From JBBQVS01 sp963792705 (GTDB lineage: Bacteria; Chloroflexota; Ktedonobacteria; Ktedonobacterales; Ktedonobacteraceae), in the NCBI GenBank assembly GCA_963792705.1, contig CAWBXD010000011.1, positions 310,001 through 374,000 on the forward strand: a DNA stretch of 64,000 nt. Reading direction: 5' to 3'. Positions 35,114 through 43,654 of this stretch are shown here, in pieces. Within the stretch, counting starts at the first letter, position 1, and every line of letters starts with the position of its first letter. The translations under genes and the position numbers were made by a program. The notes beneath the pieces are model-generated. The model was not told the DNA's origin, did not search any database, and worked only from the letters and a program-made list of their open reading frames with translations.

Positions 35114-36217
35114 TTACAAGTTCCCTCGTAAATCCTGCTCACGCTCCAATGCCTCAAAGAGTGCCTTGAAGTTGCCTTCACCAAAGCCACGTGCGCCCTT
35201 ACGCTGAATCACTTCAAAGAAGACGGTAGGGCGATTGACGACTGGCTTGGAGAAGATTTGGAGCAGGTAGCCTTCATCATCGTGGTCAATCAAGATGCCG
35301 AGTTCCGCCAAGTGTTGAATATCCTCGTCAATCTTGCCCACACGATTCAGTACAGTATCGTAGTAGACACCGGGGGTTTTGAGAAATTCAACGCCACGCG
35401 CTTCCAGGTTACGCACGGTTGTGATAATATCATCGGTGTTCAGGGCGAGATGTTGGACACCGGGGCCGCGATAGAAATCCAAGTATTCCTCAATTTGCGA
35501 TTTACGGCGTCCCGTGGCAGGTTCGTTGATGGGAAGCTTAATGCGACCACTGCCATTCTGCATGACTTTGGACATGAGTGCTGAATACTCTGTACTGATA
35601 GCACGGTCATCAAAGTGAATGAGTTGTGCAAAGCCCATCACACGCTCATAAAAGCCTACCCACTCGTTCATCTTGCCAAGTTCGACATTGCCAACGACGT
35701 GATCGATAGCCGCAATACCTGCAAGGCGCGAGCGTGGAGGGACATTGGAAGGTAGAGAGCGGTAGCCAGGAAGAAACGCGCCCTTGTAATCATGGCGTTC
35801 GACAAAGACATGAACAGTATCGCCATAGGTAGCAATGGTAGCAGTCTTAGCACTCCCTGAATCGTCCTTCTGAGTTGTAGGCTCAGCAAGACCACGCGCA
35901 CCACGACTGGTAGCTTCGTGATAGGCGTGCTCAGCATCCGCGACGCGGAACGCGACAACCTTAACACCATCGCCATGTAGTTTGACATGCTCAGCGATCT
36001 CGCCCTCTGGTCCAAGTGAGGATGTGAGCACAAAACGAATATTACCTTGCTCAAGCACATAACTTGTGCGATCCCGTATACCAGTTTCTAGGCCGGCATA
36101 GGCAATAGGGGTAAAACCCCAGGCATGACTAAAGTAGTAAGCAGCTTGTTTCGCGTTGCCTACATAAAATTCTAGGTAATCAAAATTCTGGATGGGCATA
36201 AAGTCGTGTTCAGCCAT
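35114..36217 (-). CDS. hppD: 4-hydroxyphenylpyruvate dioxygenase
   Basis: A 367-residue Fe(II) enzyme with two vicinal-oxygen-chelate domains. It converts 4-hydroxyphenylpyruvate to homogentisate. The iron ligands are in AAIDHVVGNV (His, near residue 172), GPGVQHLALNTDDI (His, near 255) and FFEVIQRKGARGFGEGNF (Glu, near 335), the last being the product-release helix signature. N-terminal YLEFYVGNAKQAAYYFSHAWG is typical. ATG 36217 follows GGAG by 7 bases. It is the first gene of the tyrosine catabolic unit. A homogentisate transport or MaiA isomerase gene is not seen. Confidence 0.96.
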   Translation of the reverse strand: MAEHDFMPIQNFDYLEFYVGNAKQAAYYFSHAWGFTPIAYAGLETGIRDRTSYVLEQGNIRFVLTSSLGPEGEIAEHVKLHGDGVKVVAFRVADAEHAYHEATSRGARGLAEPTTQKDDSGSAKTATIATYGDTVHVFVERHDYKGAFLPGYRSLPSNVPPRSRLAGIAAIDHVVGNVELGKMNEWVGFYERVMGFAQLIHFDDRAISTEYSALMSKVMQNGSGRIKLPINEPATGRRKSQIEEYLDFYRGPGVQHLALNTDDIITTVRNLEARGVEFLKTPGVYYDTVLNRVGKIDEDIQHLAELGILIDHDDEGYLLQIFSKPVVNRPTVFFEVIQRKGARGFGEGNFKALFEALEREQDLRGNL

Positions 36218-36322
36218 TGAGAAACTCCTTTGTTTTCCATGGACGGTCTACAGTGACCTGTTTGGCTTCTTTCAAGACACTTGTCTGCTAATGTCGCCTG
36301 TTTCTAAATTAAGTTAGTATCT

Positions 36323-36337
36323 GGTGACAGTATCACC
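36323..36337. promoter_or_regulatory. Candidate operator upstream of the tyrosine catabolism genes
   Basis: The inverted repeat GGTGACAGTATCACC (5-bp arms, 5-base centre) lies about 106 bases upstream of the hppD start, in the 279-base space between divergent genes. Position suggests a repressor or activator site; no regulator gene is nearby. Confidence 0.3.
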
Positions 36338-36496
36338 TGCACACTTTGTTTCTTTCATTCCCAACTATTATAGCACGAACAGGATATGAGGGCGTCTTAA
36401 AAAAAGAAAGTAATGACAAGGCATGCTGTGCATGCTATGATAGTTGCGGTTTTATTCTGTATATTCGACTATACAACCATGCGAGGAGACATCTCT

Positions 36497-37486
36497 ATGC
36501 CTCAAGACCCAGAGCAACAGCCAAGAGTAGATGATGCACCCGATCCACAGTTTCCTTATGGAGCAACTCCGCTAGCACCGCCTGCCTCATCTTTATATAC
36601 TTCACCAGAATTTTATACGGCACAACAGAATACTCCTGCTTCGCCCTCTTCTATAGAACAGTCAGGATATACTGTACCAACGCCCAACGCGTACCAAGCA
36701 CCACAGGCACTCTATGGAGGAGACTCGAATTACGGGCATGGAGGAGTATCGCAGGGATACGGATATAGCGCGCCACTATTCGAGGCACCACAGCCACAAG
36801 CGACACCACTCCCACTTGGCGAGGCTGTACGTCAACTTCCCGCACAATACTGGCGGGTGATTATGCATCCATCGCGTACAACCTTTGCGGCCGAGATGGG
36901 GAAAGCACGTTGGAATATTGTTTGGGTACAGATAGTAATCTATATAGTTATCGTTACGATCTTCGGCATTCTCTCAAATATTTTTGTGCAGCCAGTAGGC
37001 GCGGCAGCATTTTCGGGCACGGATCCAACGCTTACGCCGAGCACGATAGCAATCGTGCAACGCTTATACACATTTATCGCCTTGCTTGGTTCATACGGAC
37101 AAATTCTGTTGATACCTCTTTCATTATTTATAGGAACTGGTCTGCTTTTCATGCTAGCAAAAGCATTTGGTGGTGTAGGTAAATTTCTGCCACAACTGTA
37201 TAGTAGCCTGCTGTTTCTAGTGCCACTAGGTATTCTATTCAATGTCCTGGCATTCCTCTTCTCTCTGCTACCAGGAGTGGGTTCACTGCTTAGCTTTCTC
37301 GTCATCTTTGGCTATTTCGGCTACGAGAGTACATTGCTTGGTTTAATGCTGATGGCTGTGCATCGCCTAAGTGGAGGACGTGCAACTGGAGCGGTATTAT
37401 CACTATTTGGCGTCGCATTTCTCCTATTTTGCATACTTGGCTTTATCATCGCAATTGTCTTTGCAGCCACACAACCTACCCCATAA
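36497..37486 (+). CDS. Yip1-domain integral membrane protein
   Basis: A protein of about 329 residues. The first 110 are Pro/Gln/Tyr-rich and probably disordered in the cytoplasm. A Yip1-like domain with five hydrophobic segments follows; it begins with QYWRVIMHPSRTTFAAEMGKARWNIVWVQ, the usual W..V...P..F form, and contains LLFMLAKAFGGVGKFLPQLYSSLLFLVPLGIL. The function of bacterial Yip1 proteins is unclear. ATG 36497 is chosen because of GAGGAG just upstream; an earlier ATG at 36413 would add an implausible segment. It diverges from hppD. Confidence 0.78.
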   Translation: MPQDPEQQPRVDDAPDPQFPYGATPLAPPASSLYTSPEFYTAQQNTPASPSSIEQSGYTVPTPNAYQAPQALYGGDSNYGHGGVSQGYGYSAPLFEAPQPQATPLPLGEAVRQLPAQYWRVIMHPSRTTFAAEMGKARWNIVWVQIVIYIVIVTIFGILSNIFVQPVGAAAFSGTDPTLTPSTIAIVQRLYTFIALLGSYGQILLIPLSLFIGTGLLFMLAKAFGGVGKFLPQLYSSLLFLVPLGILFNVLAFLFSLLPGVGSLLSFLVIFGYFGYESTLLGLMLMAVHRLSGGRATGAVLSLFGVAFLLFCILGFIIAIVFAATQPTP

Positions 37487-37515
37487 GGACAGAGTGGTAC
37501 TTATAGCGTAATGTA

Positions 37516-37545
37516 TTGAGTTTTGTGAATAGAACACAGTATAAT
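37516..37545 (+). promoter_or_regulatory. Promoter of the CoxG-like gene and its leader hairpin
   Basis: A TTGAGT box (37516-37521), an 18-base spacer and TATAAT (37540-37545) form a good sigma-70-type promoter. The leader is about 125 bases long and carries a 9-bp hairpin CATTCTTAA / TTAAGAATG at 37566-37587, followed by A/T-rich sequence up to the start codon. Confidence 0.6.
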
Positions 37546-37678
37546 GGGCGCGTGTAAAGCAGTAGCATTCTTAATTCTTTAAGAATGACGCTTCGCTTTC
37601 TTTCTACACGAAATGTGTATTTTCGCATTTCATTCTCTATTGTAGAAAATAATAAATAGAAGAGGTTTACATTTACTC

Positions 37679-38134
37679 ATGGAAGTTACAGGTAGTCACA
37701 AGATTCGCGCGCCACGCCAACAAGTATTTCAGGCACTTCTCAATCCAGAAGTTCTCAAGAACAGCATTCCGGGTTGTGAGAATGCAGAATTTGTGGATTT
37801 CCCAACGGGTCGTCAGCTCAAACTCACTGTCTCACCAAGTATCCCAGGCTTGAAGGGACCCTACACCGTTTACTTGATGACTGGTGAAGTTGTAGCACCT
37901 TCACGCGTCACCTTGATTGCGGAGCCAAACAGCTCGATGGGTTCGATCAAGGCCACTTGTGTCACTGACCTTTTGGAAGATGGTGCAGGAACAACCTTGA
38001 ACTACAACGCCAACGCGCAAATGGAAGGCAAGATTGCAGCCATTCCCGATATGATTCTCAAGGGTGGCGTTAAGTCTGCACTCGATCAGTTCTTCAAGAA
38101 TTTCGAGAAGCAGGTTAGCACAATCCCTGCATAA
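37679..38134 (+). CDS. CoxG/SRPBCC-fold protein
   Basis: A 151-residue protein with a START/SRPBCC-like hydrophobic-pocket fold. The CoxG pattern is clear: SHKIRAPRQQVFQALLNPEVLKNSIPGCE at the N-terminus, GLKGPYTV near residue 60, and a Gly-rich MEGKIAAIPDMILKGGVKSALDQFFKNFEKQV C-terminal helix. In CO dehydrogenase operons CoxG helps to anchor or mature the enzyme; here no coxMSL genes are present, so this may be a general lipid- or ligand-binding relative. It is a single gene with its own promoter and terminator. Confidence 0.82.
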   Translation: MEVTGSHKIRAPRQQVFQALLNPEVLKNSIPGCENAEFVDFPTGRQLKLTVSPSIPGLKGPYTVYLMTGEVVAPSRVTLIAEPNSSMGSIKATCVTDLLEDGAGTTLNYNANAQMEGKIAAIPDMILKGGVKSALDQFFKNFEKQVSTIPA

Positions 38135-38147
38135 ATGTATTTACACT

Positions 38148-38206
38148 GAGAGAAGTGAGGCCTCTACGTTGTTGCGATGCAACAACGTAGAGGCCTCACT
38201 TCTCTC
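38148..38206. terminator. Bidirectional terminator with 28-bp perfect arms
   Basis: Perfect arms 38148-38175 and 38179-38206, with a 3-base loop, lie between convergent genes, followed by TTATTTTTT on the plus strand. Confidence 0.85.
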
Positions 38207-38209
38207 ATC

Positions 38210-39466
38210 TTATTTTTTCAGATGGACGGGGAAAGGGCCAAAGGCGATCATGCGTGGAGGGATGTCACGAATGATGGGTATACGAAACAGCACTTGAAAC
38301 CATGTAGGGACAATAAATGGTTTGTCAGCACGTAACACAGTTCCTAACAGACGCTCTTGAATAAACGTTTGCAGAGCTTGAATGATGCGCGTCGGCAGTT
38401 CACGTTGACGTTGTACACGAGCAAGATCGCTTGTTTTTAGTGTGCCGTACTTAAGTTTTTCGGTCAACAGGTTCGCAGTAACAACGGCATCCTGGATAGC
38501 ATAATTAATGCCTACGCCACCAACCGGTGACATAACATGGGCCGCATCACCAATAAGAAGTAAACCTGGACGATACCAGCGCGTCAAGCGACTAGACTCA
38601 ACCGAGAGAACAGATATCTGCTTCCACTCTTTGAGTTCCTCTACACGGTCTGCAAACTCTGGCACGGTAGCAACGATTGACTGGCGTAAATGCTCCAAGC
38701 CAGCAGCACGTATCTGCTGATAGTTGCCCTTGGGGATGATATAGCCTATTTGCCAGTAATCAAAGCGGTTAATAATGGCTAGAACTACTTTGTTACCAAA
38801 ACGACCGCCAATGCTTTCTATAGCATCATTTTCTTTTCTTGAGAGACGGAACCACAATACGTCCATTGGAGGAGACGTTTTTACTGGCTCAAAGCCTGAT
38901 AGACGACGCAGGCGCGAGAAGCGCCCATCAGCTCCGACAGTCAATGTTGCCCGTACTTCATACCATCCATCCTGGCCGTGATAGCGTACTCCCCGTATCT
39001 GCTGGCCGTCCTCAATTAATTCGTCTACCTGCGCTCCAAAGACCAGTTGAAAATTGGGATAATGTTTCGCTTCACCCACAATAAAATCCAGGAATTGGGC
39101 TTGTGCCATCACTGTTATGAAGGGATATTTTGTTTTCAAACGCGTAAAGTTAATAAATGGGATGGAGCCAGTAACCGATTGCAAATTCGCCTTTCGTAAC
39201 TCCGTGTGTCGAATCTGCAAAAGGCGATCCGCCAAGCCCAGTTCGTCCATAATTTGCATGCCTGCTGGATGAATCGTATCGCCACGAAATTCGCGTTCAA
39301 AGTCCATGTGTGTCTCTAGTAGCAGCACTGAAACACCCTTTCGTGCGAGGAGGAGCGCAAGCACTGCTCCTGCCGGTCCACCGCCAACAATACAACATGT
39401 TGTTTGCACTACTTGTTTCACTTCGTGAGTTCGGGTATCCGACTGTTCTTGTTTGCCTGCTGTCAT
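38210..39466 (-). CDS. FAD-dependent monooxygenase (PHBH/UbiH type)
   Basis: A class A flavin hydroxylase of about 418 residues. The FAD dinucleotide motif is CCIVGGGPAGAVLALLLARKGVSV near residue 22, the DG motif is VGADGRFSRLRRL, and the second FAD motif is LLIGDAAHVMSPVGGVGINYAI. The C-terminus has no thioredoxin-like extension. The substrate is an aromatic or quinone-like compound but cannot be named. There are two possible ATGs, 39472 and 39466; the second has the better 9-base spacing from AGGAGG. A TetR gene lies directly upstream on the same strand, with a palindrome between them, so induction by substrate is likely. Confidence 0.88.
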   Translation of the reverse strand: MTAGKQEQSDTRTHEVKQVVQTTCCIVGGGPAGAVLALLLARKGVSVLLLETHMDFEREFRGDTIHPAGMQIMDELGLADRLLQIRHTELRKANLQSVTGSIPFINFTRLKTKYPFITVMAQAQFLDFIVGEAKHYPNFQLVFGAQVDELIEDGQQIRGVRYHGQDGWYEVRATLTVGADGRFSRLRRLSGFEPVKTSPPMDVLWFRLSRKENDAIESIGGRFGNKVVLAIINRFDYWQIGYIIPKGNYQQIRAAGLEHLRQSIVATVPEFADRVEELKEWKQISVLSVESSRLTRWYRPGLLLIGDAAHVMSPVGGVGINYAIQDAVVTANLLTEKLKYGTLKTSDLARVQRQRELPTRIIQALQTFIQERLLGTVLRADKPFIVPTWFQVLFRIPIIRDIPPRMIAFGPFPVHLKK

Positions 39467-39499
39467 ATTCATACTCCTCCTATAAATTTGCGTTGATCG

Positions 39500-39517
39500 T
39501 AATTGACTAGCCAATTA
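39500..39517. promoter_or_regulatory. Candidate TetR operator before the monooxygenase
   Basis: TAATTG-ACTAGC-CAATTA has perfect 6-bp arms and lies 28-51 bases upstream of the monooxygenase start codons, just after the TetR stop. A loosely similar A/T-rich sequence with ACTGATTGATTAAT lies near 40197, upstream of the TetR gene itself. Confidence 0.4.
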
Positions 39518-39536
39518 ATACAAGGAACAAAAAAAA

Positions 39537-40151
39537 TTAGGATGATGCGAGACCATGTAGAAGTGTTTGAGTAATAGTCATCGCTATCTCCTGTTGTGTA
39601 TACTTTAAGGCTTCAGGGTCATGTAGTATTTGGCGACGTAACACAACTCCAACCATACTACCAAATATCATTTGAGTATTCAGCACTATATCGGCCCGTT
39701 GTAGTGTTCCTAACTGCATTTGTGTTTCCAGATATTCGCCGAGAAAGCCAAATATGCGTTGAACAACTCCTGGTGCGACCTGAGCAATATATGACTGTTC
39801 ATTGTTTAAGAGTTCCGGTAAAACCACCCTGAGTAATGCAACAAAGTTTTCGGACTCCACAAGAGCTAATACTTGTCCGATAACTAAAGGGAAAAACTGT
39901 TCTGGCGGCATACGAAAAACTTCTGAAGGAAGTGACGAGATTATTTTTAATGGTGATCGACCCTCAATGACCGCCATGAGCAATGCTTCTTTGTTTTCAA
40001 AGTAGTGATAAATTAGGCCAGGCGTAATACCAGCTTCGTGAGCGACATCCTTGTTTGTGGCACGAGCAAAGCCTTTTTGTGCAAAGATACGCATAGCAGC
40101 ATCAATAATTTGCTCTCGCCGATCCTCTACAACCTTTGGTGTACGCGCCAT
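39537..40151 (-). CDS. TetR/AcrR-family regulator
   Basis: A 204-residue repressor. The helix-turn-helix covers residues 10-56: REQIIDAAMRIFAQKGFARATNKDVAHEAGITPGLIYHYFENKEALL, where ITPGLIYHYF is the recognition helix pattern. The ligand domain is diverse. It is placed upstream of, and in line with, the flavin monooxygenase, whose expression it probably controls. The ribosome binding site is weak. Confidence 0.9.
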   Translation of the reverse strand: MARTPKVVEDRREQIIDAAMRIFAQKGFARATNKDVAHEAGITPGLIYHYFENKEALLMAVIEGRSPLKIISSLPSEVFRMPPEQFFPLVIGQVLALVESENFVALLRVVLPELLNNEQSYIAQVAPGVVQRIFGFLGEYLETQMQLGTLQRADIVLNTQMIFGSMVGVVLRRQILHDPEALKYTQQEIAMTITQTLLHGLASS

Positions 40152-40290
40152 ACAACTCGATCACTTCCATAGTTACTACGATGAATATTTTTATTAACTG
40201 ATTGATTAATTAAATTATATAAGAGAAAAGAGGTTTTGTCAATGGTTTTACATCACACTATTGAGAAATGAAGATGCTGAAAGAGAAAAA

Positions 40291-40344
40291 GGGTACTCTC
40301 TATAGAGTAAACTCACTGCTGAGCATGCTCTATAGAGAGTACCC
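40291..40344 (-). terminator. Terminator of the XRE-type gene
   Basis: Perfect 17-bp arms GGGTACTCTCTATAGAG (40291-40307) and its complement (40328-40344) are followed on the minus strand by TTTTTCTC. It starts 11 bases beyond the stop of the XRE gene. Confidence 0.75.
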
Positions 40345-40354
40345 TCTATACGTC

Positions 40355-40570
40355 TTAGGACACGAGATCGAGTGTTGGCACTTCGAGTACTCGTGCAAGT
40401 AGACGGAGATGATAGGGTTGCGGGTCTTCGCGTCCATTTTCCAGGTGAGTGATTGTGTCACGACGTATACCTGTCAGAGTGGCAAGTTGACCGAGGCTCA
40501 ATCCTTTGCGCTGACGCAGGATGCGAAGTTTAGGGATACCATGCGCTTTGGCGGTTGTCATGTGTTTCAT
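40355..40570 (-). CDS. Small XRE-family DNA-binding protein
   Basis: A 71-residue protein that is almost entirely one helix-turn-helix domain: KLRILRQRKGLSLGQLATLTGIRRDTITHLENGREDPQPYHLRLLARVLEV. The pattern matches Cro/C1-type repressors. ATG 40570 is close behind a GAGGA box; the longer open frame upstream codes for cysteine- and leucine-rich sequence and is not used. It stands alone, without a toxin or phage neighbour, so the target is unknown. Confidence 0.82.
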   Translation of the reverse strand: MKHMTTAKAHGIPKLRILRQRKGLSLGQLATLTGIRRDTITHLENGREDPQPYHLRLLARVLEVPTLDLVS

Positions 40571-40735
40571 TTCCTCGTCCTCTCCTTTGAGGCGTGAATT
40601 TTGGCTTGTCCAGCGACATTGCTGGATAAGTATCTGCTGCACATGCAAGCATGGAAGCAGACAGACCTTACGTAGAAAGCATACCAGATAAAAGGCTAAC
40701 TTGTCCAGTAGCACAAAAGTTCAAAAACCTTCTTT

Positions 40736-42463
40736 TTAGGTCGCCGACCAATCACTGATATTCCAAGTGGGCAAGGCTTGATTGGGGTTGAGGATTACGT
40801 GCTGCACACGTGTATCGACGGTCATCACAATAGACTCAACGTACAAGGGAATAACATAGACCTGTTGGGCGAGCCGCTCAAGGAAGCGATGGTAGGCAGT
40901 TACTCTGTTGGAAAATGCGATGGTGTTGCGTCCTTGTGTAAGCGTATCGTCTAACACAGGATCATGAATGCGAGCATAGTTGCTTAGAGTTGGATGGTCA
41001 GCATCAGGTATTTGAGAGGAATGAAAGACAGCGTATTCATCGTCGGGTTCAGGACTATTCGCATAGGTAAACAACGCAATATCATATGCCCCAGTGGCAA
41101 GAATACCACCCTTTGTGTAAACGTCAAAAAATGTGCTGAGTGTATATGTGGTGAGTTGAACCTGTATGCCTAGCGCAGCAAGCGAATGCTGTATATACGT
41201 AGCAACGGCAATACGTGTAGGCGATTGAGTTGTGACAAGCTGTACAGTAAAGAGTCGTCCATTTTTCACGCGTGTGCCATGTGCATTAAGGAGCCAACCA
41301 CTCTGGTCAAGGAGATGTTTGGCGGCAGAAAGATCGTATTGGACGGGGTGGATATTGGCATCATAATAGAGCGAGGGGAGAGGTTCGACCTGTGTAGCGC
41401 GACGTGAACAACCCGATGTATGCAAAACAGTGATAATGAGGTTACAGGCGTTAATTGCTTCTTGAATAGCCTCACGCACATGTACATCTGCAAAGAACGG
41501 TTTCGCAGTATTGAACTCAAGATGGGTATATGCGGCGGCAGAAGTCTCTATAGCTTTTGTACTGGCAGGAAGGTGAGTTAGAAGGGAGTGTGCTTCATCT
41601 TCCGTGTAGCCTGTTGTTATATCTACATTGTGTTGTTGTATAGCGGTGATCAGCGAAAGAGTCGAGTCATAGGTACGAAAGATAAGTTGAGATACAGAGG
41701 GTGTATGAAAACTGCTTGAGATGTAGTATAAGTTGGGAACGAGTGTATAACTTCGACTCTCTTGCATGCTTTTAAGCTGATAGGGACCGCTTGTAACGCG
41801 CGGCAATTGAAAGACTGAAGGTGTGTTTTGCAGATCAATGGGATGTACAGCTCCCCAGGCATGTTGAGGGGCGGCATAGGGCAGATAAAAGAGGTAGGGA
41901 CCAAAGGGGTGCTTCATGTGCAAGACAATCGTGTATGCGTCGGGCGTATCTATGCTAGCAATCTGATCGTACCCACTACGTGTTGTCGCACCTGTATCGG
42001 GATTTTGATTCAAGTGCCACCAGTAGGAAAAATCGCTGGCAAGGATTGGCTGTCCGTCAGACCAACGTAGATCGTGGCGAAGATGAAGCAAAATTGTTTT
42101 GCCGTCGTCCCGCACACCACCATTTTCTGGAAGCGGCACTTCAGTGAGTTGATCGGGGTGGACATGAAATTGCTGGTCATAAAACACAGGCTGTGCCCAA
42201 AGGGCAGCGTTCAAGGTAAAGTCGGCGGTCGAGCTAGCAAACAGGGGATTTGCGCTTTCTGGAAATTGGGTAGTGGCGTAGGTTATATCTCCATGATAGG
42301 TACTGTGAATTGGTGAGGGAGTAGAGGTACGTTGAGATGGCTCAGAAGGAGTGATGCTACAAGCGGTAGCGAGGAGAAGCAAGAAAAGCAAGAGTACAGA
42401 ATAGGGCTTGTTGCCCCTGTTCTGTACTCTTGCTCTATACAAGACGATTTTATCCTCGGTCAT
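40736..42463 (-). CDS. Solute-binding lipoprotein, peptide/nickel type (SBP_bac_5)
   Basis: A 575-residue extracytoplasmic binding protein. The N-terminus has a basic region, a leucine-rich core and the lipobox LATAC near residues 31-35, so it is anchored as a lipoprotein. The family signature occurs in DGKTILLHLRHDLRWSDGQPILASDFSYWW near 110-140, and VREAIQEAINACNLI near 325. It binds oligopeptides, nickel or similar ligands. No ABC permease or ATPase lies nearby. Its ATG touches the stop codon of the anti-sigma-like gene, so it belongs to the sigma factor operon and may act as its ligand sensor. A hairpin covers its signal-peptide codons. Confidence 0.87.
   Translation of the reverse strand: MTEDKIVLYRARVQNRGNKPYSVLLLFLLLLATACSITPSEPSQRTSTPSPIHSTYHGDITYATTQFPESANPLFASSTADFTLNAALWAQPVFYDQQFHVHPDQLTEVPLPENGGVRDDGKTILLHLRHDLRWSDGQPILASDFSYWWHLNQNPDTGATTRSGYDQIASIDTPDAYTIVLHMKHPFGPYLFYLPYAAPQHAWGAVHPIDLQNTPSVFQLPRVTSGPYQLKSMQESRSYTLVPNLYYISSSFHTPSVSQLIFRTYDSTLSLITAIQQHNVDITTGYTEDEAHSLLTHLPASTKAIETSAAAYTHLEFNTAKPFFADVHVREAIQEAINACNLIITVLHTSGCSRRATQVEPLPSLYYDANIHPVQYDLSAAKHLLDQSGWLLNAHGTRVKNGRLFTVQLVTTQSPTRIAVATYIQHSLAALGIQVQLTTYTLSTFFDVYTKGGILATGAYDIALFTYANSPEPDDEYAVFHSSQIPDADHPTLSNYARIHDPVLDDTLTQGRNTIAFSNRVTAYHRFLERLAQQVYVIPLYVESIVMTVDTRVQHVILNPNQALPTWNISDWSAT
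42388..42433 (-). promoter_or_regulatory. Long hairpin inside the lipoprotein signal-peptide codons
   Basis: The arms 42388-42407 and 42413-42433 pair over about 20 bp, with one mismatch and one extra base, around a TTGTT loop. On the transcript the hairpin begins about 30 bases after the ATG of the solute-binding protein and is followed by GCTTTTCTTGC. It could attenuate transcription or translation of the third gene in the sigma operon. Confidence 0.5.
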
Positions 42464-43654
42464 CTAAGGTACAGGAGTTTGCTTCGGTAAGACGTGAATA
42501 CCCGATGATATATTAGAACTAACGATTTCTAAAGAGGAGCCATTAGGTTCATTAGTATACACGATATCATCAGCGAAGGGCCATGTTGCATTGTTCAATG
42601 GTACAGTTACGCTGTCAATGTTTCCAAGCAGATGGATGTCACGTATGCTAAGTGGTTGCAATGAGTTTGCAATTTTGAGGAGTGTGCTTTGACCAACGCC
42701 ATCACGTTGATCGCCAACAATCCAGAATATCACTCCGTTATGCTCATAGATGATCTCGCTGCGTCCTCCATAAATCCAGTCGTGCGAGTTGTTGACACGC
42801 ACCCATTGACCGTCAACATATATAGCCTGTGTCTGACCATCATGTCCTATTTGCAGAGTGTGCGCGGCTCCCAATTGCACAACTTGGAGCACTTGCCCGT
42901 TTGGTCTAAACTCACAGACGGATATTTGGCCTGTACCATGTGAGATGCTTCCTTGACGCATATAGGAGTATTCTAGCTCTAAGGCCGGACCGTCAGCCCA
43001 ACTTTGATCAACACCTTGGTAGAGATACATCGAACTCAAGACGTAGTGATCGGGCAGAGCAAGAGGGCGTTGAACAGCAAACTCTAACTGCTGCTGCGCG
43101 TCTAGCAGTGTAATTCTTTTAGGCGGTACGTTTAAAATGCTCTCTTCACTGTGTGTCTTTTTTGTGCTTTTGGCGGACAGTAGAGGATAGCCCGGCACTT
43201 GTAGTACGCCAGCATGTCGCCCGGAGAATAACACATTGAGACCTGACGCAAAGGATGGTCCAGTTGCAATCATTGTAAAGAACACAAAGAGAAAGCAAGC
43301 AAGAAGGATTGCAACATGTACACGTTGCGGTCTCGCGTACTGGGGTATAGTTGAGAAAAGAGTCGAACGAAATAGACGACGACGTAGTTTTAGGCGACGA
43401 AAAACGTGGGCACGAGTTTTGTACTCTAGCCCATGCTCAATAGGCTGAAAGCGAGGGTTTTCTGCATCCAAAAGTGTTTGCACAAAGTAAGGAGGTAGTT
43501 CCTCCTGGGAGGGAGAAAACAAAGACTCCATCTCCTGGGCAAAGGATATATCGTCAGCAGTAAAATCTTCGGGCAGCCCTAATTCCTGTTTGAGCAACAG
43601 AGAGGCATCAATACATTGATTCTCCCATTCATTTTCAAATTCGCTCATACTCAT
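42464..43654 (-). CDS. Membrane protein, probable anti-sigma factor
   Basis: A protein of about 396 residues with one membrane segment at about 115-135 (VAILLACFLFVFFTMIATG). The cytoplasmic N-terminal part is acidic then strongly basic (RRLKLRRRLFRS); the larger outside part is beta-rich, with DQSWADGPALELEYSY and DWIYGGRSEIIYEHNGVIFWIVGDQ, resembling the DUF4367/outer sensor part of some anti-sigma proteins. I do not see a zinc-binding anti-sigma motif. ATG 43654 has AGGAG 7 bases upstream and overlaps the sigma gene by 20 bases, a strong sign of coupled synthesis. The role is inferred from position. Confidence 0.68.
   Translation of the reverse strand: MSMSEFENEWENQCIDASLLLKQELGLPEDFTADDISFAQEMESLFSPSQEELPPYFVQTLLDAENPRFQPIEHGLEYKTRAHVFRRLKLRRRLFRSTLFSTIPQYARPQRVHVAILLACFLFVFFTMIATGPSFASGLNVLFSGRHAGVLQVPGYPLLSAKSTKKTHSEESILNVPPKRITLLDAQQQLEFAVQRPLALPDHYVLSSMYLYQGVDQSWADGPALELEYSYMRQGSISHGTGQISVCEFRPNGQVLQVVQLGAAHTLQIGHDGQTQAIYVDGQWVRVNNSHDWIYGGRSEIIYEHNGVIFWIVGDQRDGVGQSTLLKIANSLQPLSIRDIHLLGNIDSVTVPLNNATWPFADDIVYTNEPNGSSLEIVSSNISSGIHVLPKQTPVP

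Noticed and set aside
41385..41395. GGTTCGACC, resembling a tRNA T-loop
   Set aside because: It lies within the solute-binding protein gene and no cloverleaf can be formed around it.
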